Source: Oscillospiraceae bacterium
GTDB lineage: Bacteria; Bacillota; Clostridia; Oscillospirales; Oscillospiraceae
DNA length: 13,605 nucleotides
Assembly (NCBI GenBank): GCA_028708585.1
Contig: JAQVYO010000032.1
Location: 1 to 13,605 of the forward strand
Direction: 5' to 3'
In this document: positions 6,475 through 13,355 of the stretch, in pieces
Position numbering within the stretch: position 1 is the first letter of the stretch
How the letters are laid out: each line of letters starts with the position of its first letter
Notes under the pieces: model-generated
Database searches by the model: none
Told to the model about the DNA's origin: nothing
The model's input: the letters and a program-made list of their open reading frames with translations, nothing else
Program-made: the position numbers and the translations under genes

Positions 6475-8346
6475 ATGGGTAAAATTATTGGCATTGATTT
6501 AGGCACAACCAATTCCTGCGTTGCCGTCATGGAAGGCGGCGAGGCCGTTGTTATTGCAAATGCGGAAGGAAATCGTACGACGCCTTCTGTGGTCGCATTT
6601 TCGAAAACCGGGGAGCGCATGGTAGGCCAGGTGGCCAAACGCCAGGCAATTACCAACCCCGATCGCACCATCAGTTCCATCAAAAGGGAGATGGGTTCTG
6701 ATTATAAAGTTCATATTGACGGAAAAAACTATACGCCTCAGGAAATTTCCGCAATGGTTTTGCAGAAGCTGAAAGCGGATGCGGAAGCCTATCTGGGCGC
6801 GTCCGTTACGCAGGCGGTGATCACCGTTCCCGCATATTTTACAGACGCTCAGAGACAGGCTACCAAGGACGCGGGCAAAATTGCCGGCCTCGAGGTGCTT
6901 CGGATTATCAACGAGCCGACCGCCGCGGCGCTGGCCTATGGTCTTGATAAGGAAAGCGATCAAAAGATCATGATTTACGATTTGGGCGGCGGCACTTTCG
7001 ATGTGTCGATACTGGAAATCGGCGACGGCGTCATTGAAGTTCTGGCGACCGCCGGCAACAACCGGCTGGGCGGCGACGATTTTGATAACTGCGTCATGAA
7101 ATACTTGGCGGACGAATTTAAGAAAGCTTCCGGCATTGACCTGACCTCCGACAAAGTTGCAATGCAGCGCCTGAAAGAGGCGGCGGAAAAGGCGAAGATC
7201 GAACTTTCCGGCGTTACTACGTCAAACATTAATTTGCCGTATATTACCGCGGACGCAACCGGCCCCAAGCATTTGGACGTAACGCTGACCAGGGCAAAAT
7301 TTAATGAGCTGACGGCTCATCTGGTGGAAAGGACCATGGATCCTGTCCGGCAGGCGATGAATGACTCCGGCTTGAAGCCAGCGGATCTTGGCAAGGTGCT
7401 TCTGGTAGGCGGTTCCACCCGTGTTCCTGCGGTGCAGGATGCTGTTCGGAAGTTCACCAGCAAGGATCCCTTCAAGGGAATCAATCCGGATGAATGCGTT
7501 GCCATCGGCGCGGCCATTCAGGGCGGTGTGCTGGCTGGCGAAGTAAAGGATATCCTGCTGCTGGACGTTACGCCTTTGTCCCTTGGCATTGAGACTATGG
7601 GCGGCGTATTTACCCGCCTGATTGACCGGAATACCACCATTCCCGCCAAGAAGAGCCAGATTTTCTCCACAGCGGCGGACAATCAGACCTCTGTTGAGGT
7701 TCATGTGCTGCAAGGCGAGCGGGAAATGGCGGCTTATAATAAATCCCTGGGCAGGTTTCACTTGGATGGCATTGCGCCGGCTCGCCGGGGCGTACCGCAA
7801 ATTGAAGTTACCTTTGATATTGACGCCAATGGCATTGTAAACGTTTCTGCCAAGGATCTGGGAACCGGCAAAGAGCAGCATATTGCCATTACCGCTTCCT
7901 CAAACCTCTCCAAGGAGGACATTAACAAGGCGGTGAAGGAAGCGGAGCAATATGCGGCGGAAGACAAGACGCGGAAAGAAGAAGCGGATACCAGAAACCA
8001 GGCGGATCAGATGGTCTATCAGTGTGAAAAGGCGATGGAAGAGATGAAAGACAAGATCAGCGATTCCGACCGCGCCTCTATCGAGGAACCGTTAAATCGT
8101 ACCAAAGAAGCGCTCAAGGGAACGGATTCCGAAGCGATTAAAACGGCCAGCGAAGAACTGACAAAGGCGTTTTACGCGGTTTCAGAAAAGATTTATGGCC
8201 AAAATGCTCCGGGGGGCGCGTCCCAAGGCGGCCCTCAGGAGGGCGGATTTGAAGGCGGCGCTTCTGAAGCGGGCGAAAACGGCGGACAGGAATATTATGA
8301 TGCAGACTATAAGGTTGTGGACGACGACCAGAACCAGAATAAATAA
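6475..8346 (+). CDS. dnaK: Molecular chaperone DnaK (Hsp70)
   Basis: A 623-residue Hsp70 that binds exposed hydrophobic peptides under ATP control. The ATPase domain (about 1-355) starts GKIIGIDLGTTNSCVAVMEGG, with IINEPTAAALAYG, IYDLGGGTFDVSILE and VLLVGGSTRVPAVQ phosphate and adenosine motifs. The region after TTPSVVAF is short, lacking the roughly 20-residue insert of Gram-negative DnaK, as in Bacillota. The interdomain linker is D359-ILLLD followed by VTPLSLGIETMGG. The substrate-binding beta-sandwich and helical lid follow, and the tail is Gly/Glu-rich, ending in YDADYKVVDDDQNQNK, akin to the usual acidic Hsp70 tail. The start is the ATG at 6475: AGGAGG (6461-6466) lies eight bases upstream and the protein begins where other DnaKs begin; an ATG at 6454 precedes the RBS. 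It is followed by an unusually long, structured gap before dnaJ. Confidence 0.99.
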   Translation: MGKIIGIDLGTTNSCVAVMEGGEAVVIANAEGNRTTPSVVAFSKTGERMVGQVAKRQAITNPDRTISSIKREMGSDYKVHIDGKNYTPQEISAMVLQKLKADAEAYLGASVTQAVITVPAYFTDAQRQATKDAGKIAGLEVLRIINEPTAAALAYGLDKESDQKIMIYDLGGGTFDVSILEIGDGVIEVLATAGNNRLGGDDFDNCVMKYLADEFKKASGIDLTSDKVAMQRLKEAAEKAKIELSGVTTSNINLPYITADATGPKHLDVTLTRAKFNELTAHLVERTMDPVRQAMNDSGLKPADLGKVLLVGGSTRVPAVQDAVRKFTSKDPFKGINPDECVAIGAAIQGGVLAGEVKDILLLDVTPLSLGIETMGGVFTRLIDRNTTIPAKKSQIFSTAADNQTSVEVHVLQGEREMAAYNKSLGRFHLDGIAPARRGVPQIEVTFDIDANGIVNVSAKDLGTGKEQHIAITASSNLSKEDINKAVKEAEQYAAEDKTRKEEADTRNQADQMVYQCEKAMEEMKDKISDSDRASIEEPLNRTKEALKGTDSEAIKTASEELTKAFYAVSEKIYGQNAPGGASQGGPQEGGFEGGASEAGENGGQEYYDADYKVVDDDQNQNK

Positions 8347-8395
8347 GAAAAGTCCAAATTAGGAAGGTAACAAGTAAAACAAAAATCAGCGCGGT

Positions 8396-8434
8396 ATCCC
8401 GCGCCCGCAGGGCTTTGCCTTGCGGGTGCGGGAT
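8396..8434 (+). other. Strong 17-bp hairpin after dnaK
   Basis: ATCCCGC-G-CCCGCA-G-GG (8396-8412) pairs with CC-T-TGCGGG-T-GCGGGAT (8418-8434), with only two G-U wobbles and a 5-nt loop. It begins 49 bases after the dnaK stop codon. No U-run follows, so it is not a standard intrinsic terminator. A 3'-end stabiliser for dnaK mRNA, a processing site, or a palindromic repeat element are all possible. Confidence 0.7.
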
Positions 8435-8495
8435 GGATTGTGAAAACAGGGCATGCGGCAGATAGAAGCCGTTGGGCCTGCCGGTCGATTTGTAC

Positions 8496-8648
8496 ATGAC
8501 ATGGGTCTTGCGTTTTGTCCCGGATATGCGGCCAAGCTGCCAAGACCACGGCGCAGAGAGCGCCGGGCTTCTCAATCGTTTTAAATGGATTCGTGAGGAC
8601 CGGACGCTCCGGATGGCAGCGTTCCGCCGCCGTGATTTTTTGTTTTGA
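8496..8648 (+). CDS. Candidate small ORF (50 aa) ending at the dnaJ RBS
   Basis: An ATG at 8496 opens a 50-codon frame starting MTWVLRFVPDM and ending RRDFLF, with TGA at 8646-8648. The TGA overlaps the dnaJ ribosome binding site (GAGGTG, 8647-8652) and lies nine bases before the dnaJ ATG. That layout could couple its translation to dnaJ. Against it, no Shine-Dalgarno sequence precedes the ATG and I recognise no family. The frame also crosses predicted hairpins, so it may be a chance open frame in structured DNA. This is a low-confidence call, listed because it is the only frame reaching dnaJ. Confidence 0.2.
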   Translation: MTWVLRFVPDMRPSCQDHGAESAGLLNRFKWIREDRTLRMAAFRRRDFLF

Positions 8649-8657
8649 GGTGACATA

Positions 8658-9791
8658 ATGGCAGAACAGAAACGTGACTATTACGAGGTGCTGGGGGTAT
8701 CTAAAACTGCTTCCGAAGAGGAGCTGAAAAAAGCATACCGACGGCTGGCAAAGCAATATCACCCCGATTTGCACCCTGACGATAAACAAGCGGAGGCCAA
8801 ATTCAAAGAGTTGAATGAAGCGTATGCCGTATTGTCCGACAAAAACAGCCGGGCAAAATATGATCAGTTTGGGCACGCGGGGGTGGACCCCAACTTCGGC
8901 GCCGGCGGAGCGGGAGGCTTCGGCGGATTTGAAGGTGGCTTCGATTTTGACCTGGGAAGCATTTTTGATTCCTTTTTCGGCGGAGGCGGAGCCTCCCGCT
9001 CCCACAACGGGCCGCAGAAGGGGGAAAATCTGCGTGCTGACACCACTGTTTCCTTTGAGGAGGCGGCGTTTGGCTGTCAGAAGGAGGTTGCAATCAGCCG
9101 GTCGGAGTCGTGTACAGAATGCGGCGGAACCGGATGTGCGAAAGGAACCACGGCGGAGATTTGCTCCGAATGTCACGGAACCGGGACGGTGAGAATTCAG
9201 AGGCAAACGCCCATGGGTACTTTTTCCACAACCTCAACATGTTCCAAATGCGGCGGAACCGGTAAGATTATACTCCAGCCATGTAAAATCTGCCGGGGCA
9301 GCGGGGTCATCCGTAAGCAGCGCAAGATTTCGGTGAATATTCCGGCTGGCATCGACGACGGGCAGATGATTTCTTTGCGGGGCCAGGGCGGCGCCGGCAA
9401 ACGGGGCGGATCCCCCGGAGACCTGCTTATTTCAGTATCTGTGCGCTCCCATCCTCTATTTCAAAGAGAGGGAACGTCAATCTACTGCGAAGCGCCTGTT
9501 ACATTTGCACAAGCCGCCTTGGGCGCGGAGCTGGAAATCCCCACCATTGACGGAAAGGTGAAGTACACGATGCCTGAGGGAACCCAATCCGGAACGGTGT
9601 TTCGCCTGAGGGGAAAAGGAATTCCCCATATTGGCGGCAGGGGCAGAGGCGATCAGTTTGTAAAGGTGGCGGTGGAAATCCCGCGTAATCTAACGGCGGC
9701 GCAGAAGGAAAACCTCCGGAAATTTGAAGCCAGCTTAAATGAAAATAATCATATCAAACGGAAAATGTTCTTTGACAAATTTAAGAAATAG
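8658..9791 (+). CDS. dnaJ: Chaperone protein DnaJ (Hsp40, type I)
   Basis: A 377-residue J-protein that delivers substrates to DnaK and stimulates its ATPase. It has a complete type I layout. The J domain (about 5-70) has the essential HPD at 35-37. A Gly/Phe-rich linker (about 75-115) includes GGFGGFEGGFDFDLGSIFDSFF. The zinc domain has four CxxC motifs, at C152/C155, C169/C172, C195/C198 and C209/C212. The C-terminal beta-barrel substrate domains end at about 350. The start is the ATG at 8658, five bases after GAGGTG (8647-8652), and matches the usual DnaJ N-terminus (KRDYYEVLGV). It is the last gene of the CIRCE operon and is closed by a strong terminator at 9803-9828. The 311-bp structured gap upstream suggests dnaJ expression may be set separately from dnaK. 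Confidence 0.98.
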   Translation: MAEQKRDYYEVLGVSKTASEEELKKAYRRLAKQYHPDLHPDDKQAEAKFKELNEAYAVLSDKNSRAKYDQFGHAGVDPNFGAGGAGGFGGFEGGFDFDLGSIFDSFFGGGGASRSHNGPQKGENLRADTTVSFEEAAFGCQKEVAISRSESCTECGGTGCAKGTTAEICSECHGTGTVRIQRQTPMGTFSTTSTCSKCGGTGKIILQPCKICRGSGVIRKQRKISVNIPAGIDDGQMISLRGQGGAGKRGGSPGDLLISVSVRSHPLFQREGTSIYCEAPVTFAQAALGAELEIPTIDGKVKYTMPEGTQSGTVFRLRGKGIPHIGGRGRGDQFVKVAVEIPRNLTAAQKENLRKFEASLNENNHIKRKMFFDKFKK

Positions 9792-9802
9792 TGATATTTT
9801 TT

Positions 9803-9828
9803 ACGGGGGAGTTATATCCCCCGTTTTT
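9803..9828 (+). terminator. Intrinsic terminator of the dnaK operon
   Basis: ACGGGGGA (9803-9810), a 6-nt loop (gttata) and TCCCCCGT (9817-9824), followed by a T-run (9824-9828), form a textbook terminator 11 bases after the dnaJ stop codon. It separates the heat-shock operon from the PMT-like gene. Confidence 0.92.
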
Positions 9829-9831
9829 CCG

Positions 9832-9860
9832 GTTACAGGCGGAAAAATCGTCTTTATTAT
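9832..9860 (+). promoter_or_regulatory. Candidate promoter of the PMT-family gene
   Basis: GTTACA (9832-9837, four of six matches), 17 bases, then TATTAT (9855-9860, five of six matches). It begins directly after the dnaJ terminator and predicts a start near 9867, about 45 nt before the GTG at 9912. Spacing and position fit an independent promoter, but the -35 is imperfect. Confidence 0.4.
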
Positions 9861-9911
9861 TGTCCGAGGGAGGGAAAGTAACTTCCGTTCCTTGATTCAG
9901 GGGGATTTTTT

Positions 9912-11777
9912 GTGGAATATCTGAGCATTACCCTTGTGTTTCCAATTGTTGCCGTCGCGGCACTTTTGAGCTTTTATTATTATTATTTAAAAGCAATGCA
10001 TCCGCAGTTGGGGGTTCCAGGGGGCGCTTTCAGCGCGCCCAAGCAAAGATTGCGGCATCCCGGCCGAAGGTTTCCAATGGAGCGGAAAGATGCGGCGCCT
10101 TTGATTTTGCTTACTCTTGTATATGCATGCACCGCATTCTACAAGTTGGGGGATACGCGGGCGCCGGAGACGTTTTATCATTTTGACGAGCCAGGCAGCA
10201 CGGTTACCATGGTTTTGTCTCAGAAGCAGGAGATTGGTGGTTTTCTGTACTATACCGGACTTTGGACAGGAAATTATACTCTCCAATATTCTTTGGATGG
10301 GAAGACCTTTCAGCAGGCGGCAGTCCTGAAACAGGATTATGCCAATCTGTTTAAATGGATGGAGGCCGACCTGGAAGATCTATCGGATAAAACCCCTGTA
10401 AAGGCAATTCGCATTACATCAGACAGCGGGCCAATGGAGTTGGGCGAAGTAGCCGTTTATAACACGGCCGGCGACCCGTTGGCGGAAGATTGCTTTTCAT
10501 CGCTTTCCCCAGGCGCGAATACGTTGCTGGACGAAGCGGGAACGATTCCGGAAGCGCCGTATTATTTAAACTCCACCTATTTTGATGAAATCTATCATGC
10601 CAGAACGGCTTATGAAAATATTCGGAATGTATATCCCTATGAGATCACGCACCCGCCGCTGGGCAAACTGATCCTTGGCATCGGAATCCGGATATTTGGA
10701 ATGAACCCCTTTGGATGGCGGTTTATGGGTACGCTGTTTGGCGTTTTGATGTTGCCGCTGCTTTATATTTTTCTGAAAAACATGTTTGGCAAGACGCCGG
10801 TGGCCTTTTGTGGGACTACGCTGTTTGCTTTTGATTTTATGCATCTGACCCAGACGCGTATTGCTACCATCGACACATACGGGGTTATTTTTATTCTGCT
10901 CGCGTACTTTTTTATGTACCGGTTTATCACAGAGCCTGGGACCGCGACGTTCCGGCGGACCGCGCCGTCTTTGCTTTTATCCGGCCTGTTCTTCGGTATT
11001 GGCGCGGCCAGCAAATGGACGGTGATCTATGCCGGAGCGGGGCTTGCGGCAATTTACTTTATTTTTCTGATATTATGGAGGAAAGAGGCCCTTCGGCGGA
11101 GAGAAAAACAAGACGTCAGGCGGCAGCTCATACAAACGATTTTATTTTCCGTTCTGTGCTTTATCCTCATTCCGGCCATCATTTACTTTTTCTCCTATTT
11201 GCCCTATGCCTGGGCGAAGGGAGAGCCGCTGACAGTTCAGTTGGTCTGGGACAACCAGGTCTATATGTTTCACTATCACGAAGGGGTTACCGCATCTCAT
11301 CCGTATGCATCCAAGTGGTGGATGTGGATACTGGATATCCGGCCCATTCTTTATTATCTCAATGAAAATGTGCATGGTCTCAAATCCGCTTTCGGGGCAT
11401 TTTCCAATCCTGTGATTTGCTGGGGCGGGCTGCTGGCGCTGGCCGCGCTGGTTTGGCGGTTTATGAAGACCCGGTCTTCCAAGGCACTTTTCATTTTGAT
11501 CGGATATCTTTCTCAGCTGGTGTTCTGGATCCCCATTGCCCGCCCCACCTTTGCCTATCATTATTTTCCGGGGATTTTATTTTTGTGCATTGCGATTGCC
11601 TATGTCCTAAACGACATTTGGACGCGAAAGCCCAAGGGGTATAAGAAGGCGGTTTATGGATTGACCGGAAGTGCGGTTTTGCTGTTTGCCGCGTTTTATC
11701 CTGTACTGACCGGGCTGCCTGTGCCGGCTTGGTACAGCACCAACTTTTTAAAGTGGTTCCCCACCTGGCCGTTTTAA
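9912..11777 (+). CDS. PMT/GT39-family membrane glycosyltransferase (protein O-mannosyltransferase-like)
   Basis: A 621-residue polytopic membrane protein of the dolichyl/polyprenyl-phosphate-mannose protein mannosyltransferase family. These enzymes move a sugar from a lipid-phosphate carrier to Ser/Thr of proteins as they are exported. An N-terminal helix (about 6-28) and a second (about 58-76) precede a soluble segment (about 85-195) that looks like a galactose-binding/F5-8C-type beta-sandwich. The catalytic part follows: FDEIYHA with the acidic pair D225-E226, THPPLGK (246-252), MHLTQTRIATIDTYG, and a C-terminal PMT_4TMC-like region (WWMWILDIRPILYY, ARPTFAYHYFPG). About 11-12 helices are expected in total. 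The start is a GTG at 9912, six bases after AGGGGGA; the next ATG (9996) would cut the first helix. The sugar and acceptors cannot be read from sequence, and a GT83-like lipid target remains possible. Confidence 0.85.
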   Translation: MEYLSITLVFPIVAVAALLSFYYYYLKAMHPQLGVPGGAFSAPKQRLRHPGRRFPMERKDAAPLILLTLVYACTAFYKLGDTRAPETFYHFDEPGSTVTMVLSQKQEIGGFLYYTGLWTGNYTLQYSLDGKTFQQAAVLKQDYANLFKWMEADLEDLSDKTPVKAIRITSDSGPMELGEVAVYNTAGDPLAEDCFSSLSPGANTLLDEAGTIPEAPYYLNSTYFDEIYHARTAYENIRNVYPYEITHPPLGKLILGIGIRIFGMNPFGWRFMGTLFGVLMLPLLYIFLKNMFGKTPVAFCGTTLFAFDFMHLTQTRIATIDTYGVIFILLAYFFMYRFITEPGTATFRRTAPSLLLSGLFFGIGAASKWTVIYAGAGLAAIYFIFLILWRKEALRRREKQDVRRQLIQTILFSVLCFILIPAIIYFFSYLPYAWAKGEPLTVQLVWDNQVYMFHYHEGVTASHPYASKWWMWILDIRPILYYLNENVHGLKSAFGAFSNPVICWGGLLALAALVWRFMKTRSSKALFILIGYLSQLVFWIPIARPTFAYHYFPGILFLCIAIAYVLNDIWTRKPKGYKKAVYGLTGSAVLLFAAFYPVLTGLPVPAWYSTNFLKWFPTWPF

Positions 11778-11876
11778 TGCCGCAAACCAAGCAGGCCCCC
11801 ATTTCCTCGCGGTGCGGGCGCGGTTTGATGCTCCTGTTTGCAATTGACCTAAAAAAGAGTATTGAAGGAGTGTTTT

Positions 11877-12677
11877 ATGTATTTTGCTGATTTACACCTG
11901 CATTCCAGGTGTTCGCCGGATGGGAAATATTCGATTTCTCAAATGGCTGCCGCAGGCGCTGCGGCAGGATTGTCCGAACTGTGCGTGACCGACCACTGCG
12001 ATCTCCTGGACGTAACCGGACAAGTGGCCCGTCCTTTCGATTTGGCTCCGTTGGAAGCGGAATTTCTGGACGCGGTTCCCCAAAAGGGAGTCAAGGTGCG
12101 GTTCGGGCTGGAATTGGGAGAAGCTCCAGAGGACTGTTCAGAGGCGGAAAAAATTACATCTCATCCCCGGCTGGATTTTGTCATTGGATCGCTGCATAAT
12201 TTAAGCAGGAAAATGGGCGGGAAGGATTATTACTATATCGAATATAGCTCTGAGGCTCTTTGCTACCAGTATCTGAACGATTATATGGATCAGATGGAAA
12301 AACTGGCTTTGCTGGATTGCTATGACGTTTTAGGGCATATTATATACCCCTTGCGCTTTATGCGTGACCGGGACAGGCGAGATGTGCATCTGGAGCGCTA
12401 CTGGGATCGCCTAAGGATGATTTTGCAAACAGCGGCCCAGAAGAACAAAGGAATTGAACTCAACACAAACCGGGGAAGAAGCCTGGGAGAGTGGCTGCCG
12501 ATTTTGCGGATGTTTCTTGCATGTGGCGGGGAAATTGTCACCGTCGGATCGGATGCCCACAGGCCGGAGGATGTGGGCAAAGGGGTGAAAGACGCCTATG
12601 CGCTGCTCCGGGAGGCAGGGTTTCGATATGTATGCGTGTTTGAGAAAAGGAAAGCGCAATTTCTCTCGCTGGCATGA
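11877..12677 (+). CDS. PHP-domain phosphoesterase, histidinol-phosphatase (HisJ)-like
   Basis: A 266-residue PHP (polymerase and histidinol phosphatase) domain protein with a TIM-like metal-binding barrel. Metal ligands appear in order: H7-x-H9 in DLHLHSRCSPDG, D39-H40 in TDHCDL, E79 in GLELGE, H107 in GSLHNL, H154 in VLGHIIYPLRF, and D226-x-H228 in GSDAHRP. This full set suggests an active trinuclear-metal phosphoesterase. The closest described activity is histidinol-phosphate phosphatase (histidine synthesis), but no his gene is nearby, so the substrate is open. The start is the ATG at 11877, six bases after AAGGAG (11865-11870); an upstream TTG (11862) overlaps the RBS. Its stop overlaps an ATG (ATGA at 12674-12677), and rpiB begins 35 bases later, so the two are probably co-transcribed. 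No clear promoter or terminator was found in the 99-bp gap after the PMT-like gene. Confidence 0.85.
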   Translation: MYFADLHLHSRCSPDGKYSISQMAAAGAAAGLSELCVTDHCDLLDVTGQVARPFDLAPLEAEFLDAVPQKGVKVRFGLELGEAPEDCSEAEKITSHPRLDFVIGSLHNLSRKMGGKDYYYIEYSSEALCYQYLNDYMDQMEKLALLDCYDVLGHIIYPLRFMRDRDRRDVHLERYWDRLRMILQTAAQKNKGIELNTNRGRSLGEWLPILRMFLACGGEIVTVGSDAHRPEDVGKGVKDAYALLREAGFRYVCVFEKRKAQFLSLA

Positions 12678-12712
12678 ACGCGGGAGCAAAAAACGAACGG
12701 GAGGAAAACGCA

Positions 12713-13147
12713 GTGATTGCAGTGGCTTGTGACCATGGCGGCTATGCTTTAAAGCTTGAAGTCATCAAATATCTAGAGAAAAATGGATTTTCTTATCAAG
12801 ACTTCGGGACGGACAGCACGGAAAGCGCCGATTATCCCATCTTCGGTGAAAAAGCAGCCCGTGCGGTGGCCTCCGGAGCATGCGGCCGGGGGCTGTTGTT
12901 CTGTGGGACCGGAGTGGGAATTTCTCTTGCCGCCAATCGAGTGCATGGCATCCGGGCTGTGGTATGCTCCGAGCCATATTCCGCTGAGATGGCACGGCGG
13001 CACAACAACGCCAACATCCTTTGCCTGGGCGGTCGGGTGGTTGGCCCCGGCTTGGCGGAGAAGATTGTGGATGTTTTCCTGCATACCGATTTTGAGGGGG
13101 GCCGCCACGAAAGAAGGGTGGCTATGCTGGACGATATCAAAGGCTAA
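12713..13147 (+). CDS. rpiB: Ribose-5-phosphate isomerase B
   Basis: A 144-residue RpiB/LacAB-family sugar-phosphate isomerase that interconverts ribulose 5-phosphate and ribose 5-phosphate in the pentose phosphate pathway. Family motifs are the start MIAVACDHGGYALK (D7-H8 phosphate/ring-opening region), YPIFGEKAA, and the active-site loop C64-GTGVGISLAANR, whose Cys is the catalytic base in RpiB. E87-PYSAEMARRHNNANILCLGGR carries H97. The length is close to the usual 145-150. The GTG at 12713 is chosen because GGGAGGA (12699-12705) is seven bases upstream and the protein then begins like other RpiBs; the in-frame ATG at 12674 would add 13 residues not seen in the family. It follows the PHP gene closely. 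LacA/LacB paralogues are related, but no tagatose genes are present. Confidence 0.93.
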   Translation: MIAVACDHGGYALKLEVIKYLEKNGFSYQDFGTDSTESADYPIFGEKAARAVASGACGRGLLFCGTGVGISLAANRVHGIRAVVCSEPYSAEMARRHNNANILCLGGRVVGPGLAEKIVDVFLHTDFEGGRHERRVAMLDDIKG

Positions 13148-13165
13148 AAGCTCATTTGTGGAAAC

Positions 13166-13204
13166 CGGCTGAATCAAAGCCGAAGTTCTTTTCATTGCTT
13201 TTTT
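13166..13204 (+). terminator. Weak candidate terminator after rpiB
   Basis: CGGCT (13166-13170) pairs with AGCCG (13178-13182) around a 7-nt loop, followed by the T-rich stretches TTCTTTTC and GCTTTTTT (to 13204). The first U-rich stretch is interrupted and the stem is short, so efficiency is doubtful. Its position between rpiB and the rplU promoter is right. Confidence 0.35.
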
Positions 13205-13236
13205 GTGCAGGAAAAGGTGAAAAAATGAAAAAATAG

Positions 13237-13265
13237 TTGACAGTTTTGTATCCTGCCGGTATAAT
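13237..13265 (+). promoter_or_regulatory. Consensus sigma-A promoter of rplU
   Basis: TTGACA (13237-13242), exactly 17 bases, then TATAAT (13260-13265): a perfect match to the vegetative consensus. A-rich DNA (13214-13234) upstream could act as an UP element. The predicted start is near 13272, giving a leader of about 84 nt. Such strength is expected for a ribosomal-protein operon. Confidence 0.95.
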
Positions 13266-13271
13266 AAAACA

Positions 13272-13355
13272 GCCGCTTTGAATGGGTCGGCAAGCCGGGC
13301 TTTTGGCCCGCACCCACGAAAGCGAGACTCTGAACGAGAAGAGAGGTGCAGTGAG
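13272..13355 (+). ncRNA. Structured 5' leader of rplU, consistent with the L21 leader
   Basis: The leader folds into one long interrupted hairpin. CGCTTT (13274-13279) pairs with AAAGCG (13319-13324), TGGGT (13283-13287) with ACCCA (13312-13316), and CGGGC (13296-13300) with GCCCG (13306-13310) around TTTTG. A small CTCT/AGAG stem (13328-13343) then approaches the RBS AGAGGTG (13342-13348). Position, size and the shape of stacked helices before rplU fit the ribosomal protein L21 leader of Bacillota, thought to bind L21 for feedback control. The match to that family is by position and layout, not by a covariance-model score. Confidence 0.6.

Larger units (their letters stand above)
8347..8657 (+). 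other. Long structured dnaK-dnaJ intergenic region
   Basis: This 311-bp gap, far longer than the other operon gaps, holds no recognisable gene. Visible elements, in order, are an A-rich stretch (8371-8386); a 17-bp GC hairpin (8396-8434); a CGGCGC-agaga-GCGCCG hairpin (8549-8565); a CCGGA-cgc-TCCGG hairpin (8600-8612); and a T6-G-T4 tract (8636-8646) just before the dnaJ RBS. CACGGCG (8547-8553) could instead pair with CGCCGTG (8628-8634) directly before the T-tract, so two alternative folds are possible. A 50-codon ORF (8496-8648) ends over the dnaJ RBS. No well-spaced sigma-A promoter and no second CIRCE was found. Confidence 0.5.

Noticed and set aside
8307..9206. 299-codon minus-strand frame across the dnaK-dnaJ gap and dnaJ
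   Set aside because: Antisense to dnaJ, Cys/Arg/Ser-rich, with no RBS or family match; a shadow of dnaJ codon bias.
12674..12712. ATG at 12674 as the rpiB start (ATGA overlap with the PHP gene)
   Set aside because: It adds 13 residues absent from RpiB proteins, while the GTG at 12713 has a strong RBS and gives the canonical N-terminus.
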